Of a stretch of DNA of 64,000 nt, positions 53,580-62,806 are shown one piece after another (position 1 is the first letter of the stretch; every line of letters begins with the position of its first letter). The DNA is from Streptomyces sp. RKAG290 (lineage in GTDB: Bacteria; Actinomycetota; Actinomycetes; Streptomycetales; Streptomycetaceae). The DNA lies in assembly GCF_023701695.1 (NCBI RefSeq), contig NZ_JAJOZC010000001.1, forward strand, positions 4,959,894-5,023,893, written 5' to 3'. The notes under the pieces were generated by a model, which had not been told where the DNA came from, did no database searches, and saw nothing but the letters and a program-made list of their open reading frames with translations. A program made the position numbers and the translations under genes.

Positions 53580-54407
53580 ATGGACCCGCAACTGCCGCAG
53601 ACCGTCGACTCGTACCTGGCACGCATCGGTGCCGCCAGGCCCGCCCGCCCCGATGCTGCCGCACTGCGTGAGCTGCAGCTGCGCCACCTCACCTCCGTGC
53701 CCTTCGAGAACCTCTCGATCCATCTCGGCGAAGACATCGTGCTGGAGGAGGGCGCGCTCCTCGAAAAGATCGTGGCGCGCCGCCGGGGCGGGTTCTGCTA
53801 CGAACTCAACGGCGCCTTCGCCGTGTTGCTGCGTGAGCTGGGCTTCCACGTCACGCTGCTCCAGGCCAGGGTCCATGGTGGCGACGGACAACTCGGCATT
53901 CCCTACGACCATCTGGCGCTCAGGGTGGCGACGGACGACGGCACCGGCCCCTGGCTCGCCGACGTCGGCTTCGGCGACCACGCCCAGCAGCCGCTCGCAC
54001 TCGACGACCGTACGGACCAGCAGGATCCGCGCGGCACCTTCCGCATCGAGCAGGCCCCAGCGGGCGGCGAGGACTACGGGGAACTCGACGTGCTGCGGGA
54101 CGGTGCGCCCCAGCTCCGGGTGGATCCGCGGCCCCGGGTGCTCGCGGACTTCCGGGCCGGCTCCTGGTACCACCGGACCTCACCCGACTCCAGCTTCACC
54201 CGGGCCCCGGTCTGTTCCCTCTTCACCGCCGCAGGCCGGATCACGCTCAGCGGCCGCAAGCTCGTCACGACGGTCGGCGCCGAGCGCCACGAGACTCCGC
54301 TGGAGAGCGACGAGGAGGTGCTCACGGCCTACCGCGAGCACTTCGGCGTGCGCCTCGACCGGCTTCCCGCTCCGCGCGGCGCCGGCGTTTCCGCACCGAA
54401 TGGGTGA
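53580..54407 (+). CDS. nat: Arylamine N-acetyltransferase
   Basis: A 275-residue NAT. The catalytic triad is Cys73 (RGGFCYELN), His111 (PYDHLALRV) and Asp128 (ADVGFGD), spaced as in characterised bacterial NATs. It transfers acetyl from acetyl-CoA to arylamines or hydrazines; related proteins also act as amide synthases in ansamycin clusters, but here no such cluster is present. ATG 53580 is the family start. The gene diverges from the PPOX-type gene, with 101 nt between. Confidence 0.92.
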   Translation: MDPQLPQTVDSYLARIGAARPARPDAAALRELQLRHLTSVPFENLSIHLGEDIVLEEGALLEKIVARRRGGFCYELNGAFAVLLRELGFHVTLLQARVHGGDGQLGIPYDHLALRVATDDGTGPWLADVGFGDHAQQPLALDDRTDQQDPRGTFRIEQAPAGGEDYGELDVLRDGAPQLRVDPRPRVLADFRAGSWYHRTSPDSSFTRAPVCSLFTAAGRITLSGRKLVTTVGAERHETPLESDEEVLTAYREHFGVRLDRLPAPRGAGVSAPNG

Positions 54408-54595
54408 CATACGCAAATGGAACGGGCAATTCGGACCTTCGGTAACACCTCCGCCCAAGCTCTGCCGAGGTGCCGTGTTTGCCTCGAACGCCACAAGGGT
54501 GATCGAATGCATGATCGTCGGCGGGCCGCGCTGCTCCGACAACGAAGTCCAGTCATCCGGCCCCGAGGTGAACGCGCCCCCTGGAGTACGTGAAG

Positions 54596-55493
54596 ATGTT
54601 CGGCCGTTGGCTCGGAGACCGCAGGCCCGGAAACAAGGGAGCGACGGGTGCAGCGCGCGGCAGCGCCTTCGCCGGACTCTCGGTACCGGACTCCGCGGGT
54701 GTGCTCAGCTGCCGGGTGCTCGACCCGGTCGGCGAGGCCGTGCGGCAGGCGGAGTTCGTGGTGACGGACAGCGCGGGGCGCAAGGTCGTCGGCGGCGAGA
54801 CGGACCCGTACGGCAATGTCCTCGCCACGGTGCCGGCGGGGAGTACCGGCTGGCTGTCACGGCCGAGGGCTACACCCCGTTCCACGGATCGGCCTCGGTC
54901 ACCGGGGGCGACCACGCGGGCCTGGGCGATGTGCCCTCCAGGTCTCCGCGCCCCCGCAGCTGCCCGACCCGGGCGAGTGGGAGATCGAGCCGATGCACTC
55001 ACAGATCGGCTTCACGGCCCGGCACATCGGGATGGCCCGCATCCACGGCCGGTTCAACACCTTCGCGGGTGCGGTAAGGAGCGCCGACCGCATGGAGAAC
55101 TCCGTCATGCACGTGATCGTCGACGCCTCGTCGATCGACACGAACGTCCCCATGCGCGACGACCACCTGCGCTCGGCGGACTTCCTCGACGTCGGGCGCT
55201 ATCCGACCCTGGAGTTCTACAGCGAGCGCTTCATCCACCGGGGCGGCACCCGCTGGGGGGTGAGCGGTGCCCTGACCCTGCACGGCGTGAGCCGGACCGT
55301 CACGCTGGACACCCAGTACCTCGGCCTCGGCAACGGCCTGGAGGGCGAGACCCGGGCGGCGTGCCGGGCCACCACCGAGCTGCACCGGGAGGACTTCACC
55401 CTCACCTGGCAGACCATGCTGGCCCGTGGGATCGCCGCTGTCGGCTCCAGCATCTCCATCGACATGGACATCCAGATCATCCCGAAGAGCTGA
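54596..55493 (+). CDS. YceI family protein with N-terminal carboxypeptidase regulatory-like domain (two frame breaks)
   Basis: About 299 residues after restoring one G (54838-54841) and one C (54934-54936). Residues 20-110 form a small beta-rich domain of the carboxypeptidase regulatory-like kind (VLSCRVLDPVGEAVRQAEF, YRLAVTAEGYTPFHG). Then comes the YceI lipocalin-like domain (about 125-295; WEIEPMHSQIGFTARHIG, GRFNTFAGAVR, ADFLDVGRYPTLEF, LTLHGVSRTV), which binds polyisoprenoids or other lipids. No signal peptide is visible, so it is probably cytoplasmic. ATG 54596 is preferred over GTG 54590 because GGAG lies 9 nt upstream. Both breaks lie in the first domain. Confidence 0.82.
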
Positions 55494-55504
55494 GCCCGGA
55501 CGGC

Positions 55505-55750
55505 CTACGGCGCCTCCAGCCACCCCTCGTACTCCGCGGCGAACGCGTCGAGCGCCGCGGAGTCCAGCCGCCGGTCCGGGTCCTCCACGACCACCAGCCA
55601 CTGCGCGTCCTCGGCATCGTCCTCACCGGCCAGCGCGTCGCGTACGAGCTGAGGCTCCTCGGCGACCCCGAACCGGTCGGCCAGCTCCCCTGCCACTTCC
55701 TGCGCCGTGTCGCGGTCCGGCAGCACCAGCACATGTCTCACATCGCTCAC
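55505..55750 (-). CDS. Small conserved hypothetical protein
   Basis: An 81-residue acidic protein, GTG start at 55750, reading VSDVRHVLVLPDRDTAQEV then ELADRFGVAEEPQLVRDAL and an Asp/Glu-rich C-terminus ending YEGWLEAP. It has an alpha/beta pattern and no cysteine or membrane segment. Similar short genes adjoin holA in other Streptomyces. Function unknown. It diverges from holA, 81 nt away. Confidence 0.65.
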   Translation of the reverse strand: MSDVRHVLVLPDRDTAQEVAGELADRFGVAEEPQLVRDALAGEDDAEDAQWLVVVEDPDRRLDSAALDAFAAEYEGWLEAP

Positions 55751-55831
55751 CCGGCCATTCTCCGGTACGGGCCACAATGCCAGGACAGCGGCCGGCCGGG
55801 CTGTCGGTGGCGCGTGGGATGCTGGACGGCG

Positions 55832-56818
55832 ATGGCCACCAGAAGGAATTCCACCGACGACCCGCTCGCCCCGCTCACGCTCGCCGTGGGCCAGGAGGAC
55901 CTGCTCCTGGACCGCGCCGTGCAGCAGGTGGTGGCGGCGGCCCGCGCTTCCGACGCCGACACGGACGTCCGTGACCTCACGTCCGACCAGCTCCAGCCGG
56001 GCACACTCGCCGAGCTGACGAGTCCGTCGCTCTTCGCCGAGCGCAAGGTGGTGATCGTGCGCAACGCGCAGGATCTCTCCGCCGACACGATCAAGGACGT
56101 CAAGAAGTATCTCGACGACCCGGTCGAGGAGATCACCCTTGTGCTGCTGCACGCGGGCGCCGCCAAGGGCAAGGGGCTGCTGGACGCGGCACGCAAGGCG
56201 GGGGCCCGGGAGGTGGCCTGCCCGAAGACCACCAAGCCGGCTGAGCGGCTGTCGTTCGTACGGGGCGAGTTCCGGGCCCTGGGCCGCTCGGCGACCCCCG
56301 AGGCGTGCCAGTCGCTGGTCGACTCCATCGGCAGCGATCTGCGGGAGCTGGCGAGTGCGGTGTCGCAGCTCGTCGCGGATGTCGAGGGCACGATCGACGA
56401 GGCGGTCGTCGGGCGCTACTACACGGGGCGCGCGGAGGCGTCGAGCTTCACGGTCGCCGACCGGGCGGTCGAGGGGCGGGCGGCGGAGGCGCTGGAAGCG
56501 CTGCGCTGGTCGCTGTCGACCGGGGTGGCGGCCGTCCTGATCACCAGCGCGCTCGCGCAGGGCGTGCGGGCGATCGGCAAGCTGTCGTCGGCGCGCGGGG
56601 GCCGCCCGGCGGACCTCGCCCGCGAGCTCGGCATGCCGCCGTGGAAGATCGACCGGGTACGGCAGCAGATGCGCGGCTGGACGCCGGACGGGGTCGCCAC
56701 CGCGCTGCGGGCGGTCGCCGAGGCCGACGCCGGGGTCAAGGGCGGCGGGGACGACCCCGAGTACGCGCTGGAGAAGGCGGTCGTCGCCGTCGCCCGCGCG
56801 GCGCGCTCGGGGCGCTGA
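55832..56818 (+). CDS. holA: DNA polymerase III subunit delta
   Basis: A 328-residue HolA. The three AAA+-like domains of the delta clamp-opener subunit are visible: APLTLAVGQEDLLLDRAVQQV at the start, VVIVRNAQDLSADTIKDVKKYL in domain I, CPKTTKPAERLSFVRGEF, and the C-terminal YALEKAVVAVARA collar. It has no Walker P-loop, as expected. It opens the beta clamp during loading. ATG 55832. In other Streptomyces holA is followed by convergent rpsT and then lepA; here it is followed directly by the secondary metabolism operon. Confidence 0.93.
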   Translation: MATRRNSTDDPLAPLTLAVGQEDLLLDRAVQQVVAAARASDADTDVRDLTSDQLQPGTLAELTSPSLFAERKVVIVRNAQDLSADTIKDVKKYLDDPVEEITLVLLHAGAAKGKGLLDAARKAGAREVACPKTTKPAERLSFVRGEFRALGRSATPEACQSLVDSIGSDLRELASAVSQLVADVEGTIDEAVVGRYYTGRAEASSFTVADRAVEGRAAEALEALRWSLSTGVAAVLITSALAQGVRAIGKLSSARGGRPADLARELGMPPWKIDRVRQQMRGWTPDGVATALRAVAEADAGVKGGGDDPEYALEKAVVAVARAARSGR

Positions 56819-56880
56819 CCGCCTCCGCCGCCCCACGGTCGAGGCACCCCTGCCCGCGCGGCCGGCCCCGGCCGGCCCCG

Positions 56881-57120
56881 TCAGGCCGCCCGCTGCCAGC
56901 TCACCGGCTGGCGGTAGGGCTGCCGGCGCCAGGCCGCGAGGGATTCCACCGGTGCGGGCACCGGCGCCGCCGCCGGGAGCGCGGTGTTCAGGGCGAGCAG
57001 AACGACGGTCAGGGCCGCCAGCTCCGCATCGGTCGGCACGCCTCGGACCAGACGGAACAGCGGTTCCTTCTTTACGGGTGGTTGCTGCGCCTCGTCCGAC
57101 CGCGTCGGCAGGTACGCCAT
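56881..57120 (-). CDS. Acyl-CoA carboxylase epsilon subunit
   Basis: A 79-residue protein. The conserved core LFRLVRGVPTDAELAALTVVL is the hallmark of the small epsilon subunit that binds and stimulates the beta subunit of actinobacterial acetyl/propionyl-CoA carboxylases. ATG 57120 follows AAGGAGGAACC. It is the last gene of the minus-strand operon, 157 nt after the beta subunit gene. The biotinylated alpha subunit is not in the window and may be shared with a genomic copy. Confidence 0.9.
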   Translation of the reverse strand: MAYLPTRSDEAQQPPVKKEPLFRLVRGVPTDAELAALTVVLLALNTALPAAAPVPAPVESLAAWRRQPYRQPVSWQRAA

Positions 57121-57277
57121 GGTTCCTCCTTGCTACGGGGATGTGTGAGCAGTTGCCGGGGGACCTACGCAGGCGGGTCGGCGGCGCTTCGGCGAGGCGC
57201 CGCGAACAGCACAGGCCGCCCGCCGTGCCCCGACCCCACTCCGCCGTCTCCCGTTCGCGCTCCCACCCCCTCACGCG

Positions 57278-58852
57278 TCACTGCGGCGGGTTCCCGTGCT
57301 TGCGGGACGGCAGTTCGGCGTGCTTGCCGGCGAGCATCGCGAAGGCGGCGCAGAGCACCGCCCGCGTCTCGGCCGGGTCGATGACGTCGTCCACCAGGCC
57401 CCGCTCCGCGGCGTAGTACGGGTGCATCAGCTCCGACCTGTACGCCTCGATCTTCTCCGCCCGGACGGTCTCCGGGCTGTCCGAGGCCGCGATCTCGCGG
57501 CGGAAGATGACGTTCGCCGCCCCCTCCGCGCCCATGACCGCGATCTCGTTCGTGGGCCAGGCGTAGGTGAGGTCCGCGCCGATGGACTGGGAGTCCATGA
57601 CGATGTAGGCGCCGCCGTACGCCTTTCTGAGGATCAGCGAGATGCGCGGCACCGTCGCGTTGCAGTACGCGTACAGCAGCTTCGCGCCGTGCCGGATGAT
57701 GCCGCCGTGCTCCTGGGACACGCCCGGCAGGAAGCCCGGCACGTCGACCAGCGTGAGCAGTGCGATGTTGAACGCGTCGCAGAGCTGGACGAACCGCGCG
57801 GCCTTCTCCGACGCCTCGATGTCCAGCACTCCCGCGAGGAACTGCGGCTGGTTGGCGAGGATCCCCACCACCCGCCCGTCGATCCGGGCCAGGGCGCAGA
57901 TGATGTTGCGGGCCCAGTGCTCGTGGATCTCCAGCAGGTCGCCGTGGTCGACGATCTCCTCCAGCACCGCGCGCATGTCGTACGGGCGGTTGCCGTCCGA
58001 CGGGACCAGGTCGAGCAGGACGTCGTTGCGGCGGTCGGCCGGGTCGTCGGGGTGGACGGCCGGGGGCGCCTCCCGGTTGTTCGACGGCAGCATGGAGATC
58101 AGGTACCGGACCTCGGCCAGGCAGGTCTCCTCGTCGTCGTGGACGAAGTGGGCCACCCCGGAGACGCCGGCGTGGACGTCCGCGCCGCCGAGGCCGTTCT
58201 GGGTGATCTCCTCACCGGTCACCGCCTGGACGACGTCGGGTCCCGTGATGAACATCTGGGAGGTGTCGCGGACCATGAAGACGAAGTCCGTCAGCGCGGG
58301 CGAGTACGCGGCCCCGCCCGCGCAGGGGCCCAGCATGACGCTGATCTGCGGGATGACTCCCGAGGCGCGGGTGTTGCGCTGGAAGATCCCGCCGTAGCCG
58401 GCGAGCGCGGACACGCCCTCCTGGATACGGGCTCCGGCACCGTCGTTCAGCGAGACGATCGGCGCGCCCGCTGCCGCTGCCATGTCCATGATCTTGTGGA
58501 TCTTGGTGGCGTGGGCCTCGCCCAGGGCGCCGCCGAAGATCCGGAAGTCGTGCGCGTAGACGAAGACCGTGCGGCCCTCGACCGTGCCCCAGCCGGTGAT
58601 GACACCGTCGGTGTACGGCCTCTTCGCCTCCAGGCCGAAACCGGTCGCGCGGTGCCGGCGCAGCTGTTCCACCTCCTGGAAGCTGCCGGGGTCCAGGAGC
58701 AGACCGATGCGTTCACGCGCGGTGAGCTTGCCCTTGGCGTGCTGGGCCTCGGTCGCCTTCGTGCTGGGGCCGAGCCGGGCCTGCTCGCGCAGGACGTGCA
58801 GTTCGGCGACCCGCACGGCCGCGGTCTGCGGCGGCTGGTCAGTCACGGTCAT
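57278..58852 (-). CDS. Acyl-CoA carboxylase beta subunit (carboxyltransferase)
   Basis: A 524-residue carboxyltransferase with the two crotonase-like halves of PccB/AccB: LTARERIGLLLDPGSF, SLNDGAGARIQEG, GPCAGGAAYSPALTDF in the first and DVPGFLPGVSQEHGGIIRHGAKLLYAY, KAYGGAYIVMDSQ in the second. It makes malonyl- or methylmalonyl-CoA together with a biotin alpha subunit. In this operon it likely supplies polyketide extender units. Its ATG (58852) overlaps the preceding ketoreductase gene by 14 nt, so the sugar and carboxylase genes are translationally linked. Confidence 0.93.
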   Translation of the reverse strand: MTVTDQPPQTAAVRVAELHVLREQARLGPSTKATEAQHAKGKLTARERIGLLLDPGSFQEVEQLRRHRATGFGLEAKRPYTDGVITGWGTVEGRTVFVYAHDFRIFGGALGEAHATKIHKIMDMAAAAGAPIVSLNDGAGARIQEGVSALAGYGGIFQRNTRASGVIPQISVMLGPCAGGAAYSPALTDFVFMVRDTSQMFITGPDVVQAVTGEEITQNGLGGADVHAGVSGVAHFVHDDEETCLAEVRYLISMLPSNNREAPPAVHPDDPADRRNDVLLDLVPSDGNRPYDMRAVLEEIVDHGDLLEIHEHWARNIICALARIDGRVVGILANQPQFLAGVLDIEASEKAARFVQLCDAFNIALLTLVDVPGFLPGVSQEHGGIIRHGAKLLYAYCNATVPRISLILRKAYGGAYIVMDSQSIGADLTYAWPTNEIAVMGAEGAANVIFRREIAASDSPETVRAEKIEAYRSELMHPYYAAERGLVDDVIDPAETRAVLCAAFAMLAGKHAELPSRKHGNPPQ

Positions 58853-59864
58853 GGTCGGTCCCCTCTTGCCGCGGAAGGTGCGGCCCTGTGGTCGTTGTCG
58901 CCCTGGCCCGGATGGCGTCGAGCAGGGCCGCCTGCTCCAGGCACTCCGCGGCGTCCGGTGACTCCGCGGCACCGGAGCGCACCGCGTGTGTGAACGCCCG
59001 CACAGTGGCGGCCACTTGGTCGTGCGGCGCCAGGGCCAGTTCACGCGGGCCGTGCGCGTCGGTGATCCACACGGCCGGTTTGTGGTCGGCGGACGGGGTG
59101 AACGCGGGCTCCACACGGATGCGGCCCTCGCCGCCCCAGAGCTCGTACGCCGAGCGGTAGGCGTGTTCCATGCCGAACGCCAGCCGGCCGAGCACGCCCG
59201 ACCGTGAGCGGACGAGTACCGCGCCCGAGGTCTCCACCTCCGAGCCGAAACCTTTCTCCAGAGCCGCGCCGACGATCTCCAGCCCCGGGCCGAGGAAGTA
59301 CAGCGCGGCCCGCACCGGGTAGTAGCCCACGTCGAGCAGCGCCCCGCCGCCGAGCTCCGGGCGGTGCCTGATGTTGCCGGCCGGCAGTGCGGGGATGGCG
59401 AACGAGGCGCTGAACGCCCGGAGCGGGCCGATGCTGCCGCTCGTCACCAGTTCCCGCACGACCGCGTGCTGCGGATGGTGGACGAACATGACGTTCTCCA
59501 TCAGCACCAGGCTCGACTCGCGGGCCAGGGTCAGGAGCGCCTCGGTGGTGCGCCGGTCGGCGGTGAGCGGCTTCTCCGCGAGCACGTGCTTGCCCGCGCG
59601 CAGCGCCCGGCCCACCCACTCGGCGTGCAGGGAGATGGGCAGCGGGACGTAGACGGCGTCCACGTCGTCCCGGTCCAGCACCGCGTCGTAGGACTCGACC
59701 GCGGCGCAGCCGAACAGCTCCGCCACCTCCCGCGCACGGCCGCCGTCCCGGCTCGCCACCGCGGCCAGCTCGACGGCCGGGTCGGCCGCCATGGCGGGCA
59801 GCACCCGCCGCCGGGCGATGTCGGCGGTGCCCAGGACGGCGATCCGCAGGGGTCTTTCAGTCAT
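58839..59864 (-). CDS. NDP-hexose 3-ketoreductase (Gfo/Idh/MocA family)
   Basis: A 341-residue protein: N-terminal Rossmann fold RIAVLGTADIARR, the diagnostic AEKPLTADR lysine motif and C-terminal alpha/beta domain with GALLDVGYYPVRAALYFLG. Members in polyketide glycoside clusters reduce the 3-keto group of NDP-3,4-diketo-2,6-dideoxyglucose made by the 2,3-dehydratase. Gene order matches exactly: its start overlaps the 2,3-dehydratase by 8 nt. Stereochemistry at C3 cannot be read from the sequence. Its stop overlaps the carboxylase beta subunit start. Confidence 0.88.
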   Translation of the reverse strand: MTERPLRIAVLGTADIARRRVLPAMAADPAVELAAVASRDGGRAREVAELFGCAAVESYDAVLDRDDVDAVYVPLPISLHAEWVGRALRAGKHVLAEKPLTADRRTTEALLTLARESSLVLMENVMFVHHPQHAVVRELVTSGSIGPLRAFSASFAIPALPAGNIRHRPELGGGALLDVGYYPVRAALYFLGPGLEIVGAALEKGFGSEVETSGAVLVRSRSGVLGRLAFGMEHAYRSAYELWGGEGRIRVEPAFTPSADHKPAVWITDAHGPRELALAPHDQVAATVRAFTHAVRSGAAESPDAAECLEQAALLDAIRARATTTTGPHLPRQEGTDHDRD

Positions 59865-61347
59865 CCGTCAGGTGTCCCATGGCGTTGAGGCAGGCGAGGA
59901 GAGTCCGGGCCTGCACGTTGACATAGTGTCCGTGCTTGATCAGCGCCGTGAGCTGGCCAACTGTCACCCACTGGTAGCCGGCGGGGGGTTCCACCGGCGC
60001 GTCCGCCTCGTCCGCCTCGACGACCAGGTAGCGGTTCTCGGCGTACAGGAACCGGCCGCCCTCCTCCGAGTGGACGGTGTCGTACCGGATGCGCTCGGCC
60101 GGAGCGTTCAGTACGAGGTCCAGGAACGGCGGTCGTACGTCGAGCCCCTCGAAGTTGACCGGGGAGCACTGCACGGTGGGGGCGAGTTCGACCGTGTCGA
60201 GGAAGCCGCCCTCGATCTTGGCGTTCGCGAGGACGTGCAGCACCCCGTCGAACGAGCGGGCGACGAAGGCGGCGACGCCCTGGCTGCGCGGTTCGATCAG
60301 GGGCTGGGTCCAGCTGGTCACCTCGCGGTTGCCTGCCTGCACCTCGACCGCCACCACGTCGAACCAACGGCCGTCCTCCTTGCCGATGCGGGTCTCGTCG
60401 CGGGACCAGCCCCGGACGTCGCGGAGCGGGATCCGCTCGGCCCGCACGTCGTAGCGCGAACGTTCCGCGGTGAACCAGGACAGCAGATCGACGTCGCTGA
60501 GCAGCGCGCCGGCCTGCGGGCAGCGCGAGCGGGCGAGCGACCGGAAGAACCCCTCGCCCCCGGGCCCCTCGTCCCCGAGCCCTTCGTCCCAGGGCCCCGG
60601 GTCCACCCCGTAGGCGGGCAGACAGCCCAGCACCGTGCGGGAGTCCATGTTGACCACGTTGTCCAGGTGCAGCAGCTCGGAGATCTGCCCCAGCGTCAGC
60701 CAGCAGAAGTCCTCGTCGAGAGGCACCTCGCCGTCCGCCTCGACGATCATGTTGCGGTTGCTCTTGTGGTAGAACCACGAGCCGTGTTCGGACTGCAGCA
60801 CGTCGGACAGCACCCGGCCGCGCCGGGCGCCGGTGAAGTACTCGATGTACTTGACGTCCGTGCCCTTGTGGACCTTGGTGTAGTTGCTGCGGGTCGCCTG
60901 CACGGTCGGGGAGAGCTGGAGCACGTTGCGGTTGCCCGGCTCCATCTTGGCCTGCATCAGGAAGTGGAGTACGCCGTCGAACTCCTTGACCAGGATGCCG
61001 AGGATGCCGACCTCGGGCTGCTTGATGATGGGCTGGTACCACTCCTTGTGCGGGCCGTCGTCGGTGGTGACGTGCAGGCCCTCCACGCTGAAGAACCGTC
61101 CGCTGGAGTGCACCAGGTTGCCGGTGTCCGGCTCGAAGGACCAGTTGCGCAGCCGCGAGAACGGGACCCGCTCGACGTTGAACCGGCCCGCCTTCCGCCG
61201 CTCGTTGAACCAGTCGTGGAACTCCCATGTACTGAGGAGCCCTTCGGTGGCGCTCGCGGAGGCCGCGATCCGCTCGGCGGCCGACACCGGTTCACGGGGC
61301 CGGACGGCCGGCGGGGACGCGGTCAGCTCCGCAGTGGGGGACGACAT
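59857..61347 (-). CDS. NDP-hexose 2,3-dehydratase
   Basis: A 496-residue protein made of two similar halves, as the family requires. Each half has a W-rich start (EFHDWFNERR; DLLSWFTAERSR), a GRFF or GRWF motif and FDGVLH followed by a beta-rich core (KMEPGNRNVLQLSPTVQ; IEGGFLDTVELAPTVQ). It removes the C2 hydroxyl of dTDP-4-keto-6-deoxyglucose, first step of 2-deoxysugar synthesis. The start ATG at 61347 is in frame after a Ser/Ala leader. It lies 121 nt after the 3-dehydratase gene in the operon. Confidence 0.92.
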   Translation of the reverse strand: MSSPTAELTASPPAVRPREPVSAAERIAASASATEGLLSTWEFHDWFNERRKAGRFNVERVPFSRLRNWSFEPDTGNLVHSSGRFFSVEGLHVTTDDGPHKEWYQPIIKQPEVGILGILVKEFDGVLHFLMQAKMEPGNRNVLQLSPTVQATRSNYTKVHKGTDVKYIEYFTGARRGRVLSDVLQSEHGSWFYHKSNRNMIVEADGEVPLDEDFCWLTLGQISELLHLDNVVNMDSRTVLGCLPAYGVDPGPWDEGLGDEGPGGEGFFRSLARSRCPQAGALLSDVDLLSWFTAERSRYDVRAERIPLRDVRGWSRDETRIGKEDGRWFDVVAVEVQAGNREVTSWTQPLIEPRSQGVAAFVARSFDGVLHVLANAKIEGGFLDTVELAPTVQCSPVNFEGLDVRPPFLDLVLNAPAERIRYDTVHSEEGGRFLYAENRYLVVEADEADAPVEPPAGYQWVTVGQLTALIKHGHYVNVQARTLLACLNAMGHLTDD

Positions 61348-61468
61348 GGACGCTCACTCCTCTTCGGGAAGCTGTGCGGGAGGGTTGCCGGGGGAGTCAC
61401 CGGCGGGGGACGGGAGAGCGGGCTGCCGGGTCGGTCACCCAGCAGGGCCGCGAGGGGCGCCGGGGTGG

Positions 61469-62770
61469 TCACCAGCGGGAGACGAACTCCCGGATCGAGG
61501 ACGTCATGTAGTCGGTGTGCTCGTCGGTGAGCCCCGGGTAGACGCCGATCCAGAAGGTCTGCTCGGTGATGATGTCGGAGTTGGTGAGGTCGCCGACGAT
61601 CCGGTGCGGAGCGTCCACGTACGCGGGCTGACGCGTGAGGTTGCCCGCGAAGAGGTTGCGGGTGCCGATCTTCCGCTCCTCCAGGAAGTTCACCAGCGCC
61701 TTGCGGGTGAACGGCGCGTCCGGCTCGACGGTGATCACGAAGCCGAACCAGCTGGGCTCGCTGCCGAGGGTGGCCTCGGGCAGGATCAGGTGCGGCACGC
61801 CCTCCAGGCCCTCCCGAAGCCGCTTCCAGTTGTGCCGGCGGGCGGTGGTGAAGTCGTCGACCTTGTCGAGCTGGGTCAGTCCGAGCGAGGCCTGCAGGTC
61901 GGTGGCCTTGAGGTTGTAACCGACGTGCGAGTAGATGTACTTGTGGTCGTATCCGGCCGGCAGGGTGCCCAGCTGGTACTGGAAGCGCTTGAAGCAGCGG
62001 TCGCTCTCGCCCGGCTCGCACCAGCAGTCCCGGCCCCAGTCGCGCAGCGACTCGACGATCCGGGCCAGGGCCAGGTTCGAGGTGAGGACGCAGCCGCCCT
62101 CGCCCATCGTCAGGTGGTGCGCCGGGTAGAAGCTGACCGTCGTCAGGTCGCCGAAGGTGCCGGTCAGCTGACCGTTGTAGAGCGAGCCGACCGCGTCGCA
62201 GTTGTCCTCGATGAGGAAGAGGTCGTTCTCCTCGGCGATCTGCGCGACCTCCGCCACCTGGAAGGGGTTGCCGAGCGCGTGCGCGACCATGATGGCGCGC
62301 GTCTTGGGGCCGACGGCCGCCTTGATGCGCTCGGCCGTGGTGTTGTACGTCTTCAGCTCGACGTCCACGAAGACGGGGACGAGCCCGTTCTGCAGGATCG
62401 GGTTCACGGTGGTGGGGAAGCCCGCGGCAACGGTGATGACCTCGTCACCCGGCCTCAGCCGCCGGTCCTCCAGGTGCGGCGAGGTGAGCGCCGCCATGGC
62501 CAGCAGGTTCGCGGACGAACCCGAGTTCACCAGGTGCGCCTTGCGCCGCTTCAGGTAACGGGCGAACCGGGACTCGAACTTGCGGGAGCTGGTGCCGGCG
62601 GCTATCCGCATGTCCAACGCCGCCTCGACGAGCGCCATCCGGTCCTCCGGCTCCAGCACCGCGCCGGACGGCCAGATCTCACTGGTACCGGGGACGAACT
62701 CGCGGGACGGCTCCTTCTCCAGGTGGTACTCCCGCACCTGCTCGAGAATTCGTGCCTTCGTCTCATTCAT
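61469..62770 (-). CDS. NDP-4-keto-2,6-dideoxyhexose 3-dehydratase (RfbH/SpnQ-type, PMP and [2Fe-2S])
   Basis: A 433-residue member of the DegT/E1 group. In the cofactor motif SFYPAHHLTMGEGG, His219 stands where aminotransferases have Lys, the mark of dehydratases that use free pyridoxamine phosphate. The cysteines of the E1-type [2Fe-2S] centre are present (Cys191 in EDNCDAVG, then CWC and one more Cys downstream). It removes the C3 hydroxyl with electrons from a reductase not in the window, giving a 2,3,6-trideoxy sugar. ATG 62770 is chosen since GGAGG lies 8 nt upstream; the ATG five codons earlier is weaker. It follows the 4-ketoreductase gene by 36 nt. Confidence 0.92.
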   Translation of the reverse strand: MNETKARILEQVREYHLEKEPSREFVPGTSEIWPSGAVLEPEDRMALVEAALDMRIAAGTSSRKFESRFARYLKRRKAHLVNSGSSANLLAMAALTSPHLEDRRLRPGDEVITVAAGFPTTVNPILQNGLVPVFVDVELKTYNTTAERIKAAVGPKTRAIMVAHALGNPFQVAEVAQIAEENDLFLIEDNCDAVGSLYNGQLTGTFGDLTTVSFYPAHHLTMGEGGCVLTSNLALARIVESLRDWGRDCWCEPGESDRCFKRFQYQLGTLPAGYDHKYIYSHVGYNLKATDLQASLGLTQLDKVDDFTTARRHNWKRLREGLEGVPHLILPEATLGSEPSWFGFVITVEPDAPFTRKALVNFLEERKIGTRNLFAGNLTRQPAYVDAPHRIVGDLTNSDIITEQTFWIGVYPGLTDEHTDYMTSSIREFVSRW

Positions 62771-62806
62771 TCCTGCTGCCTCCATGGTCAGTTCGGCACG
62801 AAGCCC

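Noticed and set aside
52588..55077. An 829-codon frame across comEC, the PPOX gene, nat and the YceI gene
   Set aside because: Only its last part matches YceI, and it does so because of the base deletions; the rest is out of frame with well-supported genes.
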